64,000 nt of DNA from Epiperipatus broadwayi (lineage: Eukaryota; Onychophora; Udeonychophora; Euonychophora; Peripatidae). The translations under genes were made by a program, and so were the position numbers. Below are positions 23,725 through 35,650 of the stretch, one piece after another. The notes under the pieces are model-generated. The model was not told the DNA's origin and did not search any database. It was given only the letters and a program-made list of their open reading frames with translations. The first letter of the stretch is position 1, and the number at the start of each line of letters is the position of its first letter. The stretch is from assembly GCA_028023455.1 (NCBI GenBank), contig JAQFVV010000113.1:372001-436000 (forward strand). Direction: 5' to 3'.

Positions 23725-26700
23725 ATATATACACACAGGGTTAATTTTTATATTGTACTCTATGTTCTGTTCTGATCTTTAGTAATGCAGCTTGTGTCAC
23801 AAACTGCATATGAGAATTATTCTCTAATAAATTTGTAATAATTCGTCAAGAATTAGTATTACAGTTTTTTAGTATTACAGTTTGTTATAATTCTTTAAAT
23901 TGATGTCATAGTGCATCTTCAAAATATCATTTAAGATGAGGTTATATTGGTGTATATTGTGATATTTGTTGAATACATATATATTATAACCAATAAAAAT
24001 AGAAAAAGAGTCAAATTAAAAGAAAGAAAGAAAATGAAACCAATTAAAATTAGTTTCCCAGAGAATGACAATAGCCAATCGATAATCATAATAGGCTTGT
24101 TTAGTGTTCTCCAATATATGATATATGCCAGTAATAAAAAGAATCATAGGGGTAAGGGCAATAATAATAATTAAGCATTGTAAATACACTAATTCACAGT
24201 TAATACATTTTAAAAGAAGAACTCTCAACTCACTCTGTCAAAACATAAATCCTCTTAATATTGAAAGCACATATCAAAGAATAGATGGATTATAACATTT
24301 TTTCTCACAATATATATACATATATTCTTATATTCTCCTCCAATATAATTATTCATCTCCCCACCAATATTCTCATCATTTTATTGCAATTCAAAACTCT
24401 TGATAAAGAATTTAAGCCATTTTACTTTTCACAATCATTTCTTTTGCTAAAACAATTTCTTTTTGGTCATTAATTATAATAATAAAATCTCAGTGTAGTT
24501 CAATAGATATTTATAATATTAACATTTTTACTTTTTTATTTATTTATGAGTTATTAAACAATGAATGACATCTTAGAAAAAATATGAGGAGACATATTCT
24601 TACCCCTAAGGTAATGTCTACCTACTTTACAATAATAACAATTTAAAAACAATATTTTAATTAAAGTAAAATACACAGGAACTCTTAATTTAGAATAAAA
24701 TAATAATCTCCTAGGATAGCATTTGAACACTAAGAGTGGATAAGGAATTTTATGGCCACTCAGGATATCTTATTATCAACTTATATCAATTTTTTAAATA
24801 TAAAAATGAGATAAACAATTTAAGAATTAAATTTATGATGGATAATGAATGAGCAGATAATAATTTTGTTACAAAAGCAGTCTTTTTTAAATAATTGCAA
24901 CTGAATTATAGTGATCGTTTATGTTTAAAAAAAATAGATAAGTAATTTATTCTCCAGATGCATTATTCACATCTTTAGACCATTATAATAAAATGATTAT
25001 TATCTTTACTGTCTGTGCATGTACTCTAAACAACTAAAATCAAATATAATTGTGTCATTAATTATATAATGTTAAGATTTCTGGATAAATCATTTGTGAT
25101 TAAGATGGAAATCGAACAAAAATGTAAAATAAAATATCACATTTATTCAGACAATAGGAACAATTTAATAACAATACTTTTGAAAATCTACAGATTTAAA
25201 ATGAGCTGTTTAAATATATACAGTCTTACTGCATTGAAGAAATACGATTCCACAATTTTGCAGTTTATGGCTATAAACAAATAAATTTATGAATTAAATC
25301 GTAATTAACTATTTTAATTTGTCTAACTGATATAAGCTTTCTAACATAGATATTATTACACCAAGTTATACACTTTTTCTGAATGATAAAAGCTTTTATT
25401 AACTTAAGTATTATTACAAGAAATTCAACATTTTTGCATACCAATCACGCTATAATATTGTCTCAACAATGAGTACATCTTAATATCAATCATGTCTAAT
25501 CAATCCATTGATAACTCAATGCTTAAAATGATGTATATTGCTTATCTAGATCTATAATTACAATTTTAAAATTTAAATAAAAGAAGTACCAGTTTTCTAT
25601 TTCAAAATGCTGGCAAAGCACAGCAAAACAAATCTACAGAGCAGAACCATCTCTAATCTACACTAAGAATGGTCAAAAGAACAACCGAAGAAAAGATGAT
25701 TCTCTTCACAAACAAATACCAACATCAATTGTCATAATAATAATGAAGTCATGCAGTCCACCATATAGGGTTACATACAAAATAAGATACTTCCAAAAGG
25801 AAAAGATAATTAAGACAATGAACTTAATGATGGGGTAAAGTCAAAAGAGTACGTTCATTTTGAAAGCAAATAAATATGCTAGGATCTTTGTCTCTGAATA
25901 TATATGAAAAATGGGAATGAACAACAATAAATATTAGGAACAAATAGGGACAACCTCAAACAATATGAAACTTGAAAACTATATCCTACTCATGGAAAAA
26001 TACCATAATAAGAGAACAACAACACTACAATCTCTTGGAAAATGTAATGGCAAGATAAGCATAAATGCTATAATCTCTTAACAAATATAATAATTATTGA
26101 CTAATGTATAAAACCAATAACAAAGTTATTTGTCAAATCTGATCTAAGAAAATATGATCTGAAATAAACAGTAAAATAAAACTATACAACATCTCCATTG
26201 GTTTTGCATAAACATATTCATTCAGATAGATAAATTACTCATAACAGAGAACAAAGCATTACTTTGAAAAAAGGATATAATATTTTAATAATATAATATT
26301 AATAAATAGTAAATTCTCTGTGAACGTCTGGATATTACAATTAACAATTAACACATAAAATATATCAGACAAGAGTGTATAATATAACAATTAAATACAT
26401 ATTAAATTCCCAAAATCATGAATTATCATTTAACATTATAGCCAGTGTACCAAAATTTAAATTATTAAAATCCTTCACCCTGGAGTTTTCATCAGTTATC
26501 AGAATACAGTTCTGCAAAGACAAACTTTTCAACATTTGTTGACAATACAGAAAATTAAAATACCAGGTGCACAGCATTCAGAATTATTTTTTTATATATT
26601 AAAAAATAACACACAAACATATTAATGGACATTTAGTTTTGCAAAATAAATTTTTTTCAACAAGTAAAGCATTGACAAATTATTTATACCATTAAATTCA

Positions 26701-27164
26701 CTTTGATTTATTCATTATAGAAAACTATAATTCAATACTGAAGTTTAGAAGCAAATATTCTTTAAAAATAAGCAGGTTTTATTAGAGAGAGAGCAGGGTT
26801 TAAATTCATATTGTAGCACTTATAATAATAATGAAATATACAATAGAACAGTCTTCATTAAAAATGAATTGTATATAGCTCAAATTATAATTTATTAAGG
26901 ATATTGAATGTTCATTTTGTTGTATTTTTGTAAAAATTGCATACAAATTTGTGCACTCCAGAAAAACTAGAATTTATTTGATAGATTGTTTTTAGATTGT
27001 GTACTGATAACTGAGGAATTTAATTAAAGCATTAACAAAATGGCGATCAACAAAATTCCAAGAAATATTTGCTGATTGCAAATATTTCTAGATAAGAGAC
27101 CTTACCTTATTAGAGAATGTAATTAATGGTTGCAGTTATCAGAAAGCTATAAAAAGAGTATGTA
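23725..27164. other. AT-rich intron sequence, nothing recognised
   Basis: No ORF longer than 75 codons and no clear repeat. 25600-26050 is slightly richer in G+C but gives no motif in any frame. Confidence 0.4.
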
Positions 27165-27565
27165 ACAAGTATGTCAGGCCATTCAAGTGCATCTCCAGTT
27201 GACTTTTCTGTTCAATTCCAGTAGGAGAGATCTAGGGTCAGTGCTTCGCTTAATGTCCAATGCTCAGTGAGAATGTAGTTCATGGGTATAACTGAAAGGG
27301 CCCACAGATATTGGGAGACCATAGCCTGAGGAAACTGTCTGGATAACAGCTGAAGAAGAGTTGAATTTCCAGCAGTTTTCAAGTGGAGTTACTGATGGAC
27401 TGCTGCAGAGACAAAAGCTGTAAGGAGCTTATAATTGGTCGCAGTGCTACACTATGATGTGCTCATGTACTGCTAAACTGGACTGGGGCCAAGGTGTGCG
27501 TAAACTTAGTCCATTATGAACTGCTTTGTAGCAGCCAGCCTGAATGTACATTGGGGAAATTGAAC
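27165..27565. other. GC-rich island of unknown nature
   Basis: About 400 bases with close to half G+C by eye, in sequence of about a quarter. It contains GGAGAGATCTAGGGTCAG, GGGCCCACAGATATTGGG and GGACTGGGGCCAAGGTG. There is no open frame, no splice pattern, no tRNA box and no copy elsewhere in the window. It could be a single-copy LTR or SINE, a non-coding exon or an enhancer. Confidence 0.4.
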
Positions 27566-28054
27566 ATTAGCAAACTGTAGAGATAGTATTGTTATAAATT
27601 ATTCGCTATTCTGACTACTTAAAATATTGTGAATCTTTTATTGCATATGTTCATTTGCTAGCGCATAATCATACTTGGATGCAGCACATTTATAATACAA
27701 AAATATAGCTTTTTTATTATTTTGTTCAGATGTATTTGAATAATTCTAATAATAAAATTTTAAGTCATAAGTCCATGATAAAAGTATGATATTATTTTTT
27801 AACCATGAGTATAAACATAATGCTTTTTCAATGAAAACGTACTTGAAATATATTTTTTTTCTTATTGAGCTTGTATAAGCATAAGTTGAAATATACACAA
27901 GTGACTGTTTTTCACTCCAGCAGCAACAATAAATATAATTTTAAAATTAATACAAGAGTCCTTCTATCTGGATTAAAATATTTTATTCATTAAAAAAAAT
28001 TTAGAAACATTATTAAAATATTATAAGATAAAAAATTTATCCCAGAGAAAAGCG
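27566..28054. other. AT-rich intron sequence, nothing recognised
   Basis: No supportable feature. Confidence 0.4.
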
Positions 28055-28135
28055 TTGTTTTTTTTCTCATGTGTCATAGCATCAGCTGGGAAACGAACCC
28101 ACTATCCCGGGCCAACTGCTTGACGAGAAAAGCAT
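28055..28135 (-). mobile_element. tRNA-derived SINE (S1), 3' fragment
   Basis: On the minus strand it shows CCCGGGATAGTGGGTTCG, the B-box region TGGGTTCGTTTCCCAGC, then GATGCTATGACACATGAG and an A-run. The A-box half is missing. Confidence 0.6.
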
Positions 28136-29282
28136 TGTTTAAATATAATATACTTCAAAAGCCATGCTGAAGACAAAACATTAAAAAGTCTTTATATAAA
28201 TCTTGTGTTTTTTCCAAATTCTTTTAAATATTAAAATAAAGCATTTAAAAATATTAAGGAACTGCTTTAAATATTGCAAAACATAAATCTGTAAAGTAAT
28301 TGATTAGAATTGGATAGATAAAAATAAAGTTCCTTAAGTAAAAAAAGTTTATTAAAATAAAATTAAATAGTCTTTCTGTAATAAAGAACAAAATTCTCAT
28401 AAGTCCTCTTTTTAATGTACATTTATTTCCAATTAAATTATAGTCTAGAATTACAAGCTGTTGAAAATGCTTAAAACAGCATAAAGTCATTAATAGTATT
28501 GATATTCCTAACGATAAAATTCTTAAATGATTGTACTGTCAGTTAGTAAAATTAAAATTAAGAAAAGTTCTTACTGCAGGATGACTGAAAGAAAATTTTA
28601 ACACAGTGAAAAATACAAATAAATATGAGTTACGCTTAAACAAATTCTTAGTTATTATTTCCATGGTGTTTTTAAATTATAGTTTTAAAGAATTTCTGGT
28701 AGCTTCAATTTAACCTTTGTACTTGGATTACAGTTTAAATTAACTATGCATTATTTAAAACAAAATAATAGTTTATAAATAATTAAACTTTCTAAAAATT
28801 AAAAAGAAACAATTAAATCAAGTGAAATCAAGAACACAAGTCAGCAATGTGTGCATATATCAGTCAATTTATGCTGTTAATCGTGTGACCGATATTTGGC
28901 AAGTGATATAGACATTGCTGGTTGGTTACCTAAGCAACAGAGATAAGAATAAACTCATTTGCATAAGTTGTCTAGGCAGCAATTAAAAAATCAATTATTT
29001 AGAAGAAAAAAACCAAAACTTATTATATAATAAAATATATTATTAAAATAACTATTGTGCTATATATTTTTTTTAAAGATACAATCTTTTTCTTTTTTTT
29101 ACAATTGAAGTTCCCAATATCTTTTATAATATTTTTTGATCAAATATTTAAAGACTAATTATTAAGATTTTCAACAAGGAAGTTAAAATAAAATTTACCC
29201 AAGCATACACACATTCTTTAATACAATCATTTATTTAAAATCAACTATTTTATGGAGAAAACTACTTCTTTTTGTCTTGCAT
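28136..29282. other. AT-rich intron sequence, nothing recognised
   Basis: A 78-codon minus frame at 28254-28490 is discussed among the rejected items. Confidence 0.4.
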
Positions 29283-29376
29283 TGGTGGACGAGAGATCAG
29301 CGCGACTGCCTTGCACTTGCAGGCAGTTGCCCGGGTTGCGAGTTCGCGTCCCAGCCGATGCTATAACACTTAAAAA
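29283..29376 (+). mobile_element. tRNA-derived SINE (S1), copy 3
   Basis: GGTGGACGAGAGATCAGCG (A-box region), CCCGGGTTGCGAGTTCGCG (B-box GAGTTCGCGTCCC), CCGATGCTATAACACTT and an A-run. Same layout as the copy at 22505. Confidence 0.65.
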
Positions 29377-29399
29377 AAACTAATTCTTTATCTTGTTTA

Positions 29400-29470
29400 A
29401 TTAATCTTTACTAAGGCTGTAACCTCAAGAATGTGCCCATAAAAATGCGATAGTAGGGACCTCTACATGT
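29400..29470 (+). repeat. Unclassified repeat R3
   Basis: AAGGCTGTAACCTCAAGAAT then TGCGATAGTAGGGACCTCTA is matched on the minus strand at 49407-49471. A relative of its other half lies at 1200-1290. Confidence 0.6.
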
Positions 29471-30389
29471 TTAATTAAATAACTTAATACTATTTAGTTA
29501 AGCTAATCTCTCTAAAGTTAGCATTTAAAAATATATATCTTTTCTATACTATATTACTTAATTAAAGGGCTCTTTATTAGTAAGACATAAAAATATTTAA
29601 CCCTAAAGACATCAATTTTAGCTTTAACTTTGAAACTATAATATTAATTTCTAACCTGTCATTAATTATAATAAAATAGCTTTAGGTCTTAGCACTTTAA
29701 AAATACCAATTCTTTTACATTTTTAAAAAAATAACTTCTTTAAAACAAACAACTTAAAGTTAGTTTAAATGAAACATTAAATTATATAAAATTTTATTTT
29801 TTAAAAAAAAATATTAAGCAATTATAGCTTAACATTTGGCTTTACTGGCAAAACCAAAAGTTACAATATATACTATAACAATTATCAGCTAAATGATTTT
29901 CATACCTACATTGCATCCATACAATCTAATACTTAAATAAACCAATATAATATTAGCAATTAGTTCTTAAGACAATTCTATAATTAGATAATAAATGCAA
30001 TCCATATCTAAGTGAATGTTACATGGATGATAGATTGCTAATATTATGTTGGTTTGATCATGAATGAGGATTGGGCTGATGTCATTTATATATATGACTA
30101 TGAATATATTTTTAGGTTTCTTCTCTTCATGTATATCTATTTTTAATTTTGGTTATAGCACCAATGTTTTGACTGAATTTTACTTTATATTACCTGAGTA
30201 GTATAAATAGCTCAATAGTAGTGTTTCTAGAGACACTGGCAATAAAAAAAAAAACATAGGTTACCAAATTATCTTTGATATAATTTGGCTGTTAGTTATT
30301 TCATGCAATTCAAAATATATGTTTGATGAATATGTGTTTGATTAAAATAAGGAAAATGATGACAATAATTAAAGTGACATTTTTCTTCG
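29471..30389. other. AT-rich intron sequence, nothing recognised
   Basis: No supportable feature. Confidence 0.4.
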
Positions 30390-30495
30390 TTTTTTTTTTT
30401 TCATGTGTCATAGCATTGGCCGGGAAGCGAACTCGCTAACCCGGGACAACTGCTTATAAAGCAGCCATGCTGACCTCTCAACCACCATCACTTGA
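30390..30495 (-). mobile_element. tRNA-derived SINE (S1), copy 4, most complete
   Basis: On the minus strand: TGGTGGTTGAGAGGTCAGCA (A-box), AAGCAGTTGTCCCGGG, GAGTTCGCTTCCCGGCC (B-box), AATGCTATGACACATG and a long A-run. The tRNA-like part is about 80 bases. Confidence 0.68.
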
Positions 30496-30716
30496 TTTTT
30501 TTCTTTTTTTATGATTGCAAGTCTATAACATTTTACCATAAGAATGAAAACCTTTTCATTTTGTAATATTCCTTATGTTACTTAGACTTTTTGAAATTTT
30601 GAACTGACTGATAAACTGCAACTTACTTTTCTTTATCAACATCTTAAGCAGTGAAAACTTCTAAGCTGTTTAAACTTTTCAGTGACTTCAGGTGAAAGAC
30701 AGCTCAAACATTAATA

Positions 30717-31265
30717 AAATAATAATAATAATAGTAATAATTCAATAGATAGAGAAGGTCCACTAGGCTAAAAAGATTATAAAAATTATAGTTCTTTACA
30801 GATTTAAAGCTTAAGCTGCTTTCAACCAGGCTGATCATATTCATCCCTTGAATATAACCGGCCTGGTTGAAAGCAATGTGAAGCTGTAATAGTTGTAAAG
30901 AAGTGATATTTTTACAGTCTTTCCGGCATAGTAGACCATCACTATCTATTGAATTACAAACAAATAAGAAAAGAAATAGAAGATAGATTGAGTTATGATT
31001 CATAATGGACACCTATATTATGTATAAGACATCCTTGGAAACAATGAAAGTCATGACCATGAACAAAGAGAGAGTTACATTTTAAGAAGCAATGCCTAAA
31101 TTATCAAATTTTCCCCAATTGCTGTAAAGAATGGACTGAAAACAGTGCTAAATTGTAAATCTGTAAAGAAGTGATAATTTTATAATTTTTCTGGCATAGT
31201 GGACCTTCACTATTTTATTGAATTACAAGTGAATAAGAAAAGAGATAAAAAAATAGACTGAGATG
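30717..31265. repeat. Direct repeat pair beside a short ATT run
   Basis: About 110 bases around 30890-31000 (TGTAAAGAAGTGATA, GGCATAGTAGACC, GAATAAGAAAAGA class) recur at 31150-31260. 30717-30740 is an AAT run. The segment also has a small hairpin (GCTTTCAACCAGGC/GCCTGGTTGAAAGC, 30818-30871). It is possibly 3' sequence of the LINE next to it. Confidence 0.55.
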
Positions 31266-31267
<2 letters not shown>

Positions 31268-31316
<49 letters not shown>

Positions 31317-31341
31317 TGATGATGATAATAATAATAATAAT
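31268..31341. repeat. (AAT)n with GAT interruption
   Basis: About 24 trinucleotide units. It lies at the 3' end of the minus-strand LINE and is best read as that element's microsatellite tail. Confidence 0.85.
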
Positions 31342-32780
31342 TCAATTAATTTATTTAAGTGGTAAACAACAGCGTAAAGCCAATTACAGTTTGCACATAC
31401 AATAAAAATAAAAATAAAACATATAACATAAAATGAAAATATAAATGTATATATAATAAAGTAAAATTTAAAAGTTAAAATTAAACATAACATTTAAGTT
31501 TAATAAGATTACAAAATTTCTTGTAATTAATGTGATACAGATTAACGTTACTCCCAATCTGATTATATAAAGAGGGTAACCTAAATAAAGAAGAAAAATT
31601 TAAGAATATTAGAACAACATGTTTGAATCTGATATACACAAACAGACCTAGTATCATAACTCAAAGACCTAAATGAAATAGTTGAAACTATATCTGATAA
31701 AATAACTTGTTTATTGACAATTTTATAAAGATATTTAAGATCTCTATACTTTCGTCTAGATGAAAGATTAATCATTTTACCCTCCCAAGAAACATATTTG
31801 AAAAACTTCTTTGAAATAGACTGCAATAAGTTACATCCCTGCCAAGAACTAGGATTCCAAATTATTGAACCATATTCAGTAATAGGAAGAACCAATCAAA
31901 AAACAATTTCCATTTAGTATCATTACTGAACTGATAACCATGTCTAAGAATGGCACCCATGACTTTAAAAGCTTTACCAACAATCATTTCAAGATGAAGA
32001 ATAAAAGAACTATTACAAAAAAACATAATTCCAAGATCTTTTTGACATTTAACTGAAATAATTTTATAAGAATTGATATTATAACAAAATTGTAAAACTT
32101 CAGATTTCTTGGAATAAGAAACAAAGGAGCATTTATTAAAATTAACTGATATATTATTTAACTCACACCAAGCACTAAAGTTATCAATATCCTTCTGAAG
32201 GAGAACACAATCATTAACTGATATAATTCTTCTAAAGCATGGGTGCTAAAATACTACCCTGTGGAACACCTAAATTGCATTCAAAATTAAATGAAACCTT
32301 GTTATTGAATATAATATATGCTGTACAAAAATGAATGAAACCAATAAAAAAGTTTAGTAGAGAAACCTATTTTTTATAATTTATGAAATAAAATACTGTG
32401 ATAAACTTTATCAAAGGCTTTTGACAAATCAAAATAAATAACATCTAGTCTTTGACGATTCTCAATTTCATGAGCGATATGATCATAAATTGTTAGTAGA
32501 TTACTGTCAATTGCTCTACTAGAAATAAAACCATGTTGAGAAGAAATTATCTTACCAACATCTAAAATAATTTTATTATAAACACACCTCTCAAAAATTC
32601 TTGCAATGATATGCAAAACAGAAATCGGTCTATAATTAGAAACACAATCTTGATCACCATTTTTGAAGATCAGAATCATTTTAGCACATTTCAGAACACT
32701 AGGAAAAGTATAAGAATTAATAGACAGATTAAAAATAAAAACAAGAGATACTGCAATAAATTTGGCTAGCCCTTTATAAA
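31342..32780 (-). pseudogene. CR1/Jockey-like LINE, reverse transcriptase to 3' end
   Basis: The minus strand starts in the fingers of a reverse transcriptase: AKMILIFKNGDQDCVSNYRP, ISVLHIIARIFERCVYNKI, SSQHGFISSRAIDSNLL, DVIYFDLSKAFDKV (motif A). After frameshifts come a GSILAP-like motif B region, VKCQKDLGIMF, and the C-terminal part EYGSIIWNPSSWQGCNLLQS then RRKYRDLKYLYKIVN. These belong to the Jockey/CR1 group. The catalytic FADD box is not readable, so the copy is dead. The 3' end is a trinucleotide tail. Confidence 0.8.
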
Positions 32781-32790
32781 TAAAAGAAGA

Positions 32791-32901
32791 AATAATAATA
32801 ATAATAATAATAACAATAACAACAATAATAATAACAACAACAACAACAAGAAAAAGAAAAACAACAATAATAATAATAAAAATAACAACAACAACAACAA
32901 A
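32791..32901. repeat. AAT/AAC trinucleotide run
   Basis: Mixed AAT and AAC units over about 110 bases at the 5' break of the LINE. The 62- and 186-codon minus frames run into it artificially. Confidence 0.85.
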
Positions 32902-33065
32902 AAATATAAAACAGATAATCACAATATATTTCATTCAAAGACAAATATACATAATATAGCATATATATTAATTAGAAGACATCCAATAGTATTATAAACA
33001 TCAATTTAGATGAAAGCATTACTAACCAGCTAATGGCTAATAACAGTTTATGATATATATATATG

Positions 33066-33530
33066 TAAGAATAAATATTTTAATATTGAATAAATTTACT
33101 AACATGAAATTTACCAAGTTTATTTTAAATAATAATTGAACTGCTCTCTAGCTGCCATGTTGAATAATTTTTTACAACAAGAAAATGGACCACTTCCTAA
33201 TGTATTTTAAACCTTTTTATTTAGTTATCCAGAATAATAACAGCTAGAAAGCAAACTTAAACATGTCTGCATATTTTAGATCTTTATTTAAAAATCAATT
33301 TACAGTAAAATATATAGGCTGGTTTATGTTTGCTGTCAAGATATTATTATTCTGGATAATTTTAAATAAAAAGATCGAAAATATAGTAGAAAGTGGTCCA
33401 TTTTTTACTGTAAAAAGTTATTAAAAATGGTAGTTAGAAGGCAGTTTAATTATTATTTAAAATACACTTAGTAAATTTCGCATGCCATTATACCTTGAAT
33501 TAAATATTTTTCATGGATTATTATTCTAAT
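33066..33530. mobile_element. Foldback (MITE-like) element, about 460 bases
   Basis: Arms of about 200 bases: AATAAATATTTTAATATTGA, GTTTATTTTAAATAATAATT, ACTGCTCTCTAGCTGCC, AAATGGACCACTTCC and ATCCAGAATAATAAC on the left, all found inverted on the right (GTTATTATTCTGGAT-like, GGAAGTGGTCCATTTT-like, GGTAGTTAGAAGGCAGTTT, AATTATTATTTAAAATACAC). No coding content. Confidence 0.65.
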
Positions 33531-33671
33531 AAAGAACAGAAATAAGGAGATTTTATCCATGTAAGCAGAGATAACCTTTTTCTCTGATGTTGCCTGGAAA
33601 CAATCAATTACTATTAATTGATATCAAAATTGGAAAGGAATAAAAATCCCTATGCTGTTCTTCCACAAAAT

Positions 33672-34983
33672 AATAATAGAAAAATAATAATTCTTTACAA
33701 CCACTATATTATATAATCAAATAATAATTTTATACATAAAAACTTTTTTCAGTACCTGCTTTGGTGCCCTTTTCAAATGTTACTAATCTATTTAAAGTTA
33801 ACTGCTTTATTGTTGATTATTTTATTGGCTGGGTGAGGAAAAATCTTTAAACGTTTAATTGGGCAAGTTAGAAACTCTATTGTTAAAATATATTTATCTT
33901 TTAATATGATATTCACTTTAGTTTCGTTTGTAAAAAGTAAATTAATAATTTGTCATGTTATGCAAGTTAACGAAAGTTTTTTCAAAAATATTTATTTATT
34001 TATAATTTTAAAAAAATTTAATAATGCAAATCTTTAAACGAACATTACTCACCAATTAAAAACTGTTGCTGACATTGTCTGATGTTTTTACGGTGCTGAA
34101 AAATAAATAATTTTTGCTAAACTCTTAACTATTTTTGTAAAATAATTTTATTTTTTAGCTTTTTTTTTTTTTCAAAATAATTTATAATATGTCAAAAAAC
34201 CCTTTTAGAATAATCTAAAACATTCGTTTATCGCTTTCGAAATAAAACAAAAGAAATTGGAGCGATTTCATTATTGACAAGAGATTTTCTTTGTTGTCAA
34301 AATTTATTAGCCAATCAGATCTAAGATGAGTCCAGATAAGTCTGCCTCCCTTCTTTGTTTAACCTTAACTGACAGGTTTATTGATTTTTTACTCGTAAAA
34401 TAATTCACGAGAGGGCAGCATCTTACAGAACTTTGTATAATCTCTCGATTCATGTAAAAATCTTTATTTTCCGTCTAAAATTGCCAGGATTTGAACGATG
34501 GAAAGTCCATCAACATCCATCACATTTTTAACTGTGACTGTCTAAAAATGAGTTAATGAATCATCTGACATAAAATCATCCAGTGTTCAATAATGGAATT
34601 AAAACAACCAATAATAATATAAATAATTAAAACAAATTAAAACCCTCATATATAAATTCAATAATTACAAAACAATTGATTATATCATAACAATATGTTA
34701 AACAATATTACATGCATTTTTTTTATATAATTATACATATCAACTTATATAATTTTCCATTCATTTTAATCAACCAATTATTAATCAAATTTGTAGAAGT
34801 CTTATAAATATTCATACAATTAGTCAAATTATTATTAATATAATATTTTATATATTTGCCTTCTTTTTTGATCTTTGATGAAATTTAAATATTTAATACT
34901 TTTTGTAGCATCTATTCTATGACCATATTTCAAGTAGTAAATATATAATGCAGACTTATCATCTATTCTTTTAATAACATTGA
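33672..34983 (-). mobile_element. Penelope-like family A, left member of a head-to-head pair
   Basis: On the minus strand from about 34983: NVIKRIDDKSALYIYYLKYG, HRIDATKSIKYLNFIKD, then the tail to 33672, split by a TTAA-flanked insertion (33802-34552). It is 5' truncated within the GIY-YIG domain and meets the plus-strand copy at about 34984. Confidence 0.75.
33802..34552. mobile_element. piggyBac-like MITE, TTAA target duplication, copy 2
   Basis: 751 bases between TTAA at 33798-33801 and 34553-34556. It shares many internal blocks with copy 1 (TCACTTTAGTTTCGTTT, TAACTATTTTTGTAAAATAA, CTAAAACATTCGTTTATC, ATTGATTTTTTACTCGTAAA) but lies at a different position in the same Penelope-like tail. 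The plus copy at 35560-35575 gives the empty site (TTAACATTAATG in inverse orientation). The termini are more eroded than in copy 1. Confidence 0.7.
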
Positions 34984-35650
34984 TCAATTAATAGGTAATT
35001 GTAGGTTAAGGAATGATTTACAGTTCAAAAAAGGAATTATATATAAAATTACATGTGAAATTTGTAAAATGATTTACTCTGGGCATACTGGAAAACAATT
35101 AGAGGTAAGAGCCTAAGAACATAACAATGCTATTAAAAGAAGGGATGATAGGTCTGTATTATATATTCACTACTTGAAATATGGTCATAGAATAGATGCT
35201 ACAAAAATTATTAAATATTTAAATTTTATTAAAGATCCAAAAAGAAGGCAAATATATGAAACATATATTAAAAATAATTTGACTAATTGTATGAATATTT
35301 ATAAGACTTCTACAAATTTGATTAATAATTGGTTGATTAAAAATGAATGAAAAATTATATAAAGTGATATATACATATATATAAATGTATAAAAATGCAT
35401 GTAATATTGTTTAGCATATTGTTATAATATAGTCAATTGTTTTGTAATTATTGAATTTATATATGAGGGTTTTGATTTATTTTAATTATTCATATTATTA
35501 TTGTTTGTTTTAATTCCATTATTGGACACTGGATGGTTTTATGTCAAGTGATTCATTAATGTTAAATAGATTGTGACATTTGAAAAGGGCACCAAAGCAG
35601 GTGCTGAAAAAGTTTTTTATGTCTAAAATAATTATTTGATTATATAGCTG
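34984..35650 (+). mobile_element. Penelope-like family A, right member of a head-to-head pair
   Basis: Plus strand: GIIYKITCEICKMIYSGHTG, KQLEVRA, then an in-frame stop, EHNNAIKRRDDRSVLYIHYL, KYGHRIDATKII, and a C-terminus NNWLIKNE with stop near 35350, followed by about 290 bases of tail without insertion. The GIY-YIG nuclease is the second domain of canonical Penelope-like proteins and nicks the target site. The stop shows the copy is dead. Confidence 0.8.

Noticed and set aside
28254-28490. Minus frame with VILDYNLIGNKCTLKRGLM, faintly TPR-like and inside the TPR intron
   Set aside because: It shares K-C-x-L-x-x-G spacing with the 22-kb exon, but I find no donor/acceptor pair that keeps phase 0 at both ends, and the sequence is as AT-rich as the flanks. 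At most a decayed exon.
32374-32934. A 186-codon minus-strand ORF taken as one protein
   Set aside because: Its first 50 or so codons are the AAT/AAC microsatellite. Only the part from about 32770 downward is reverse transcriptase.
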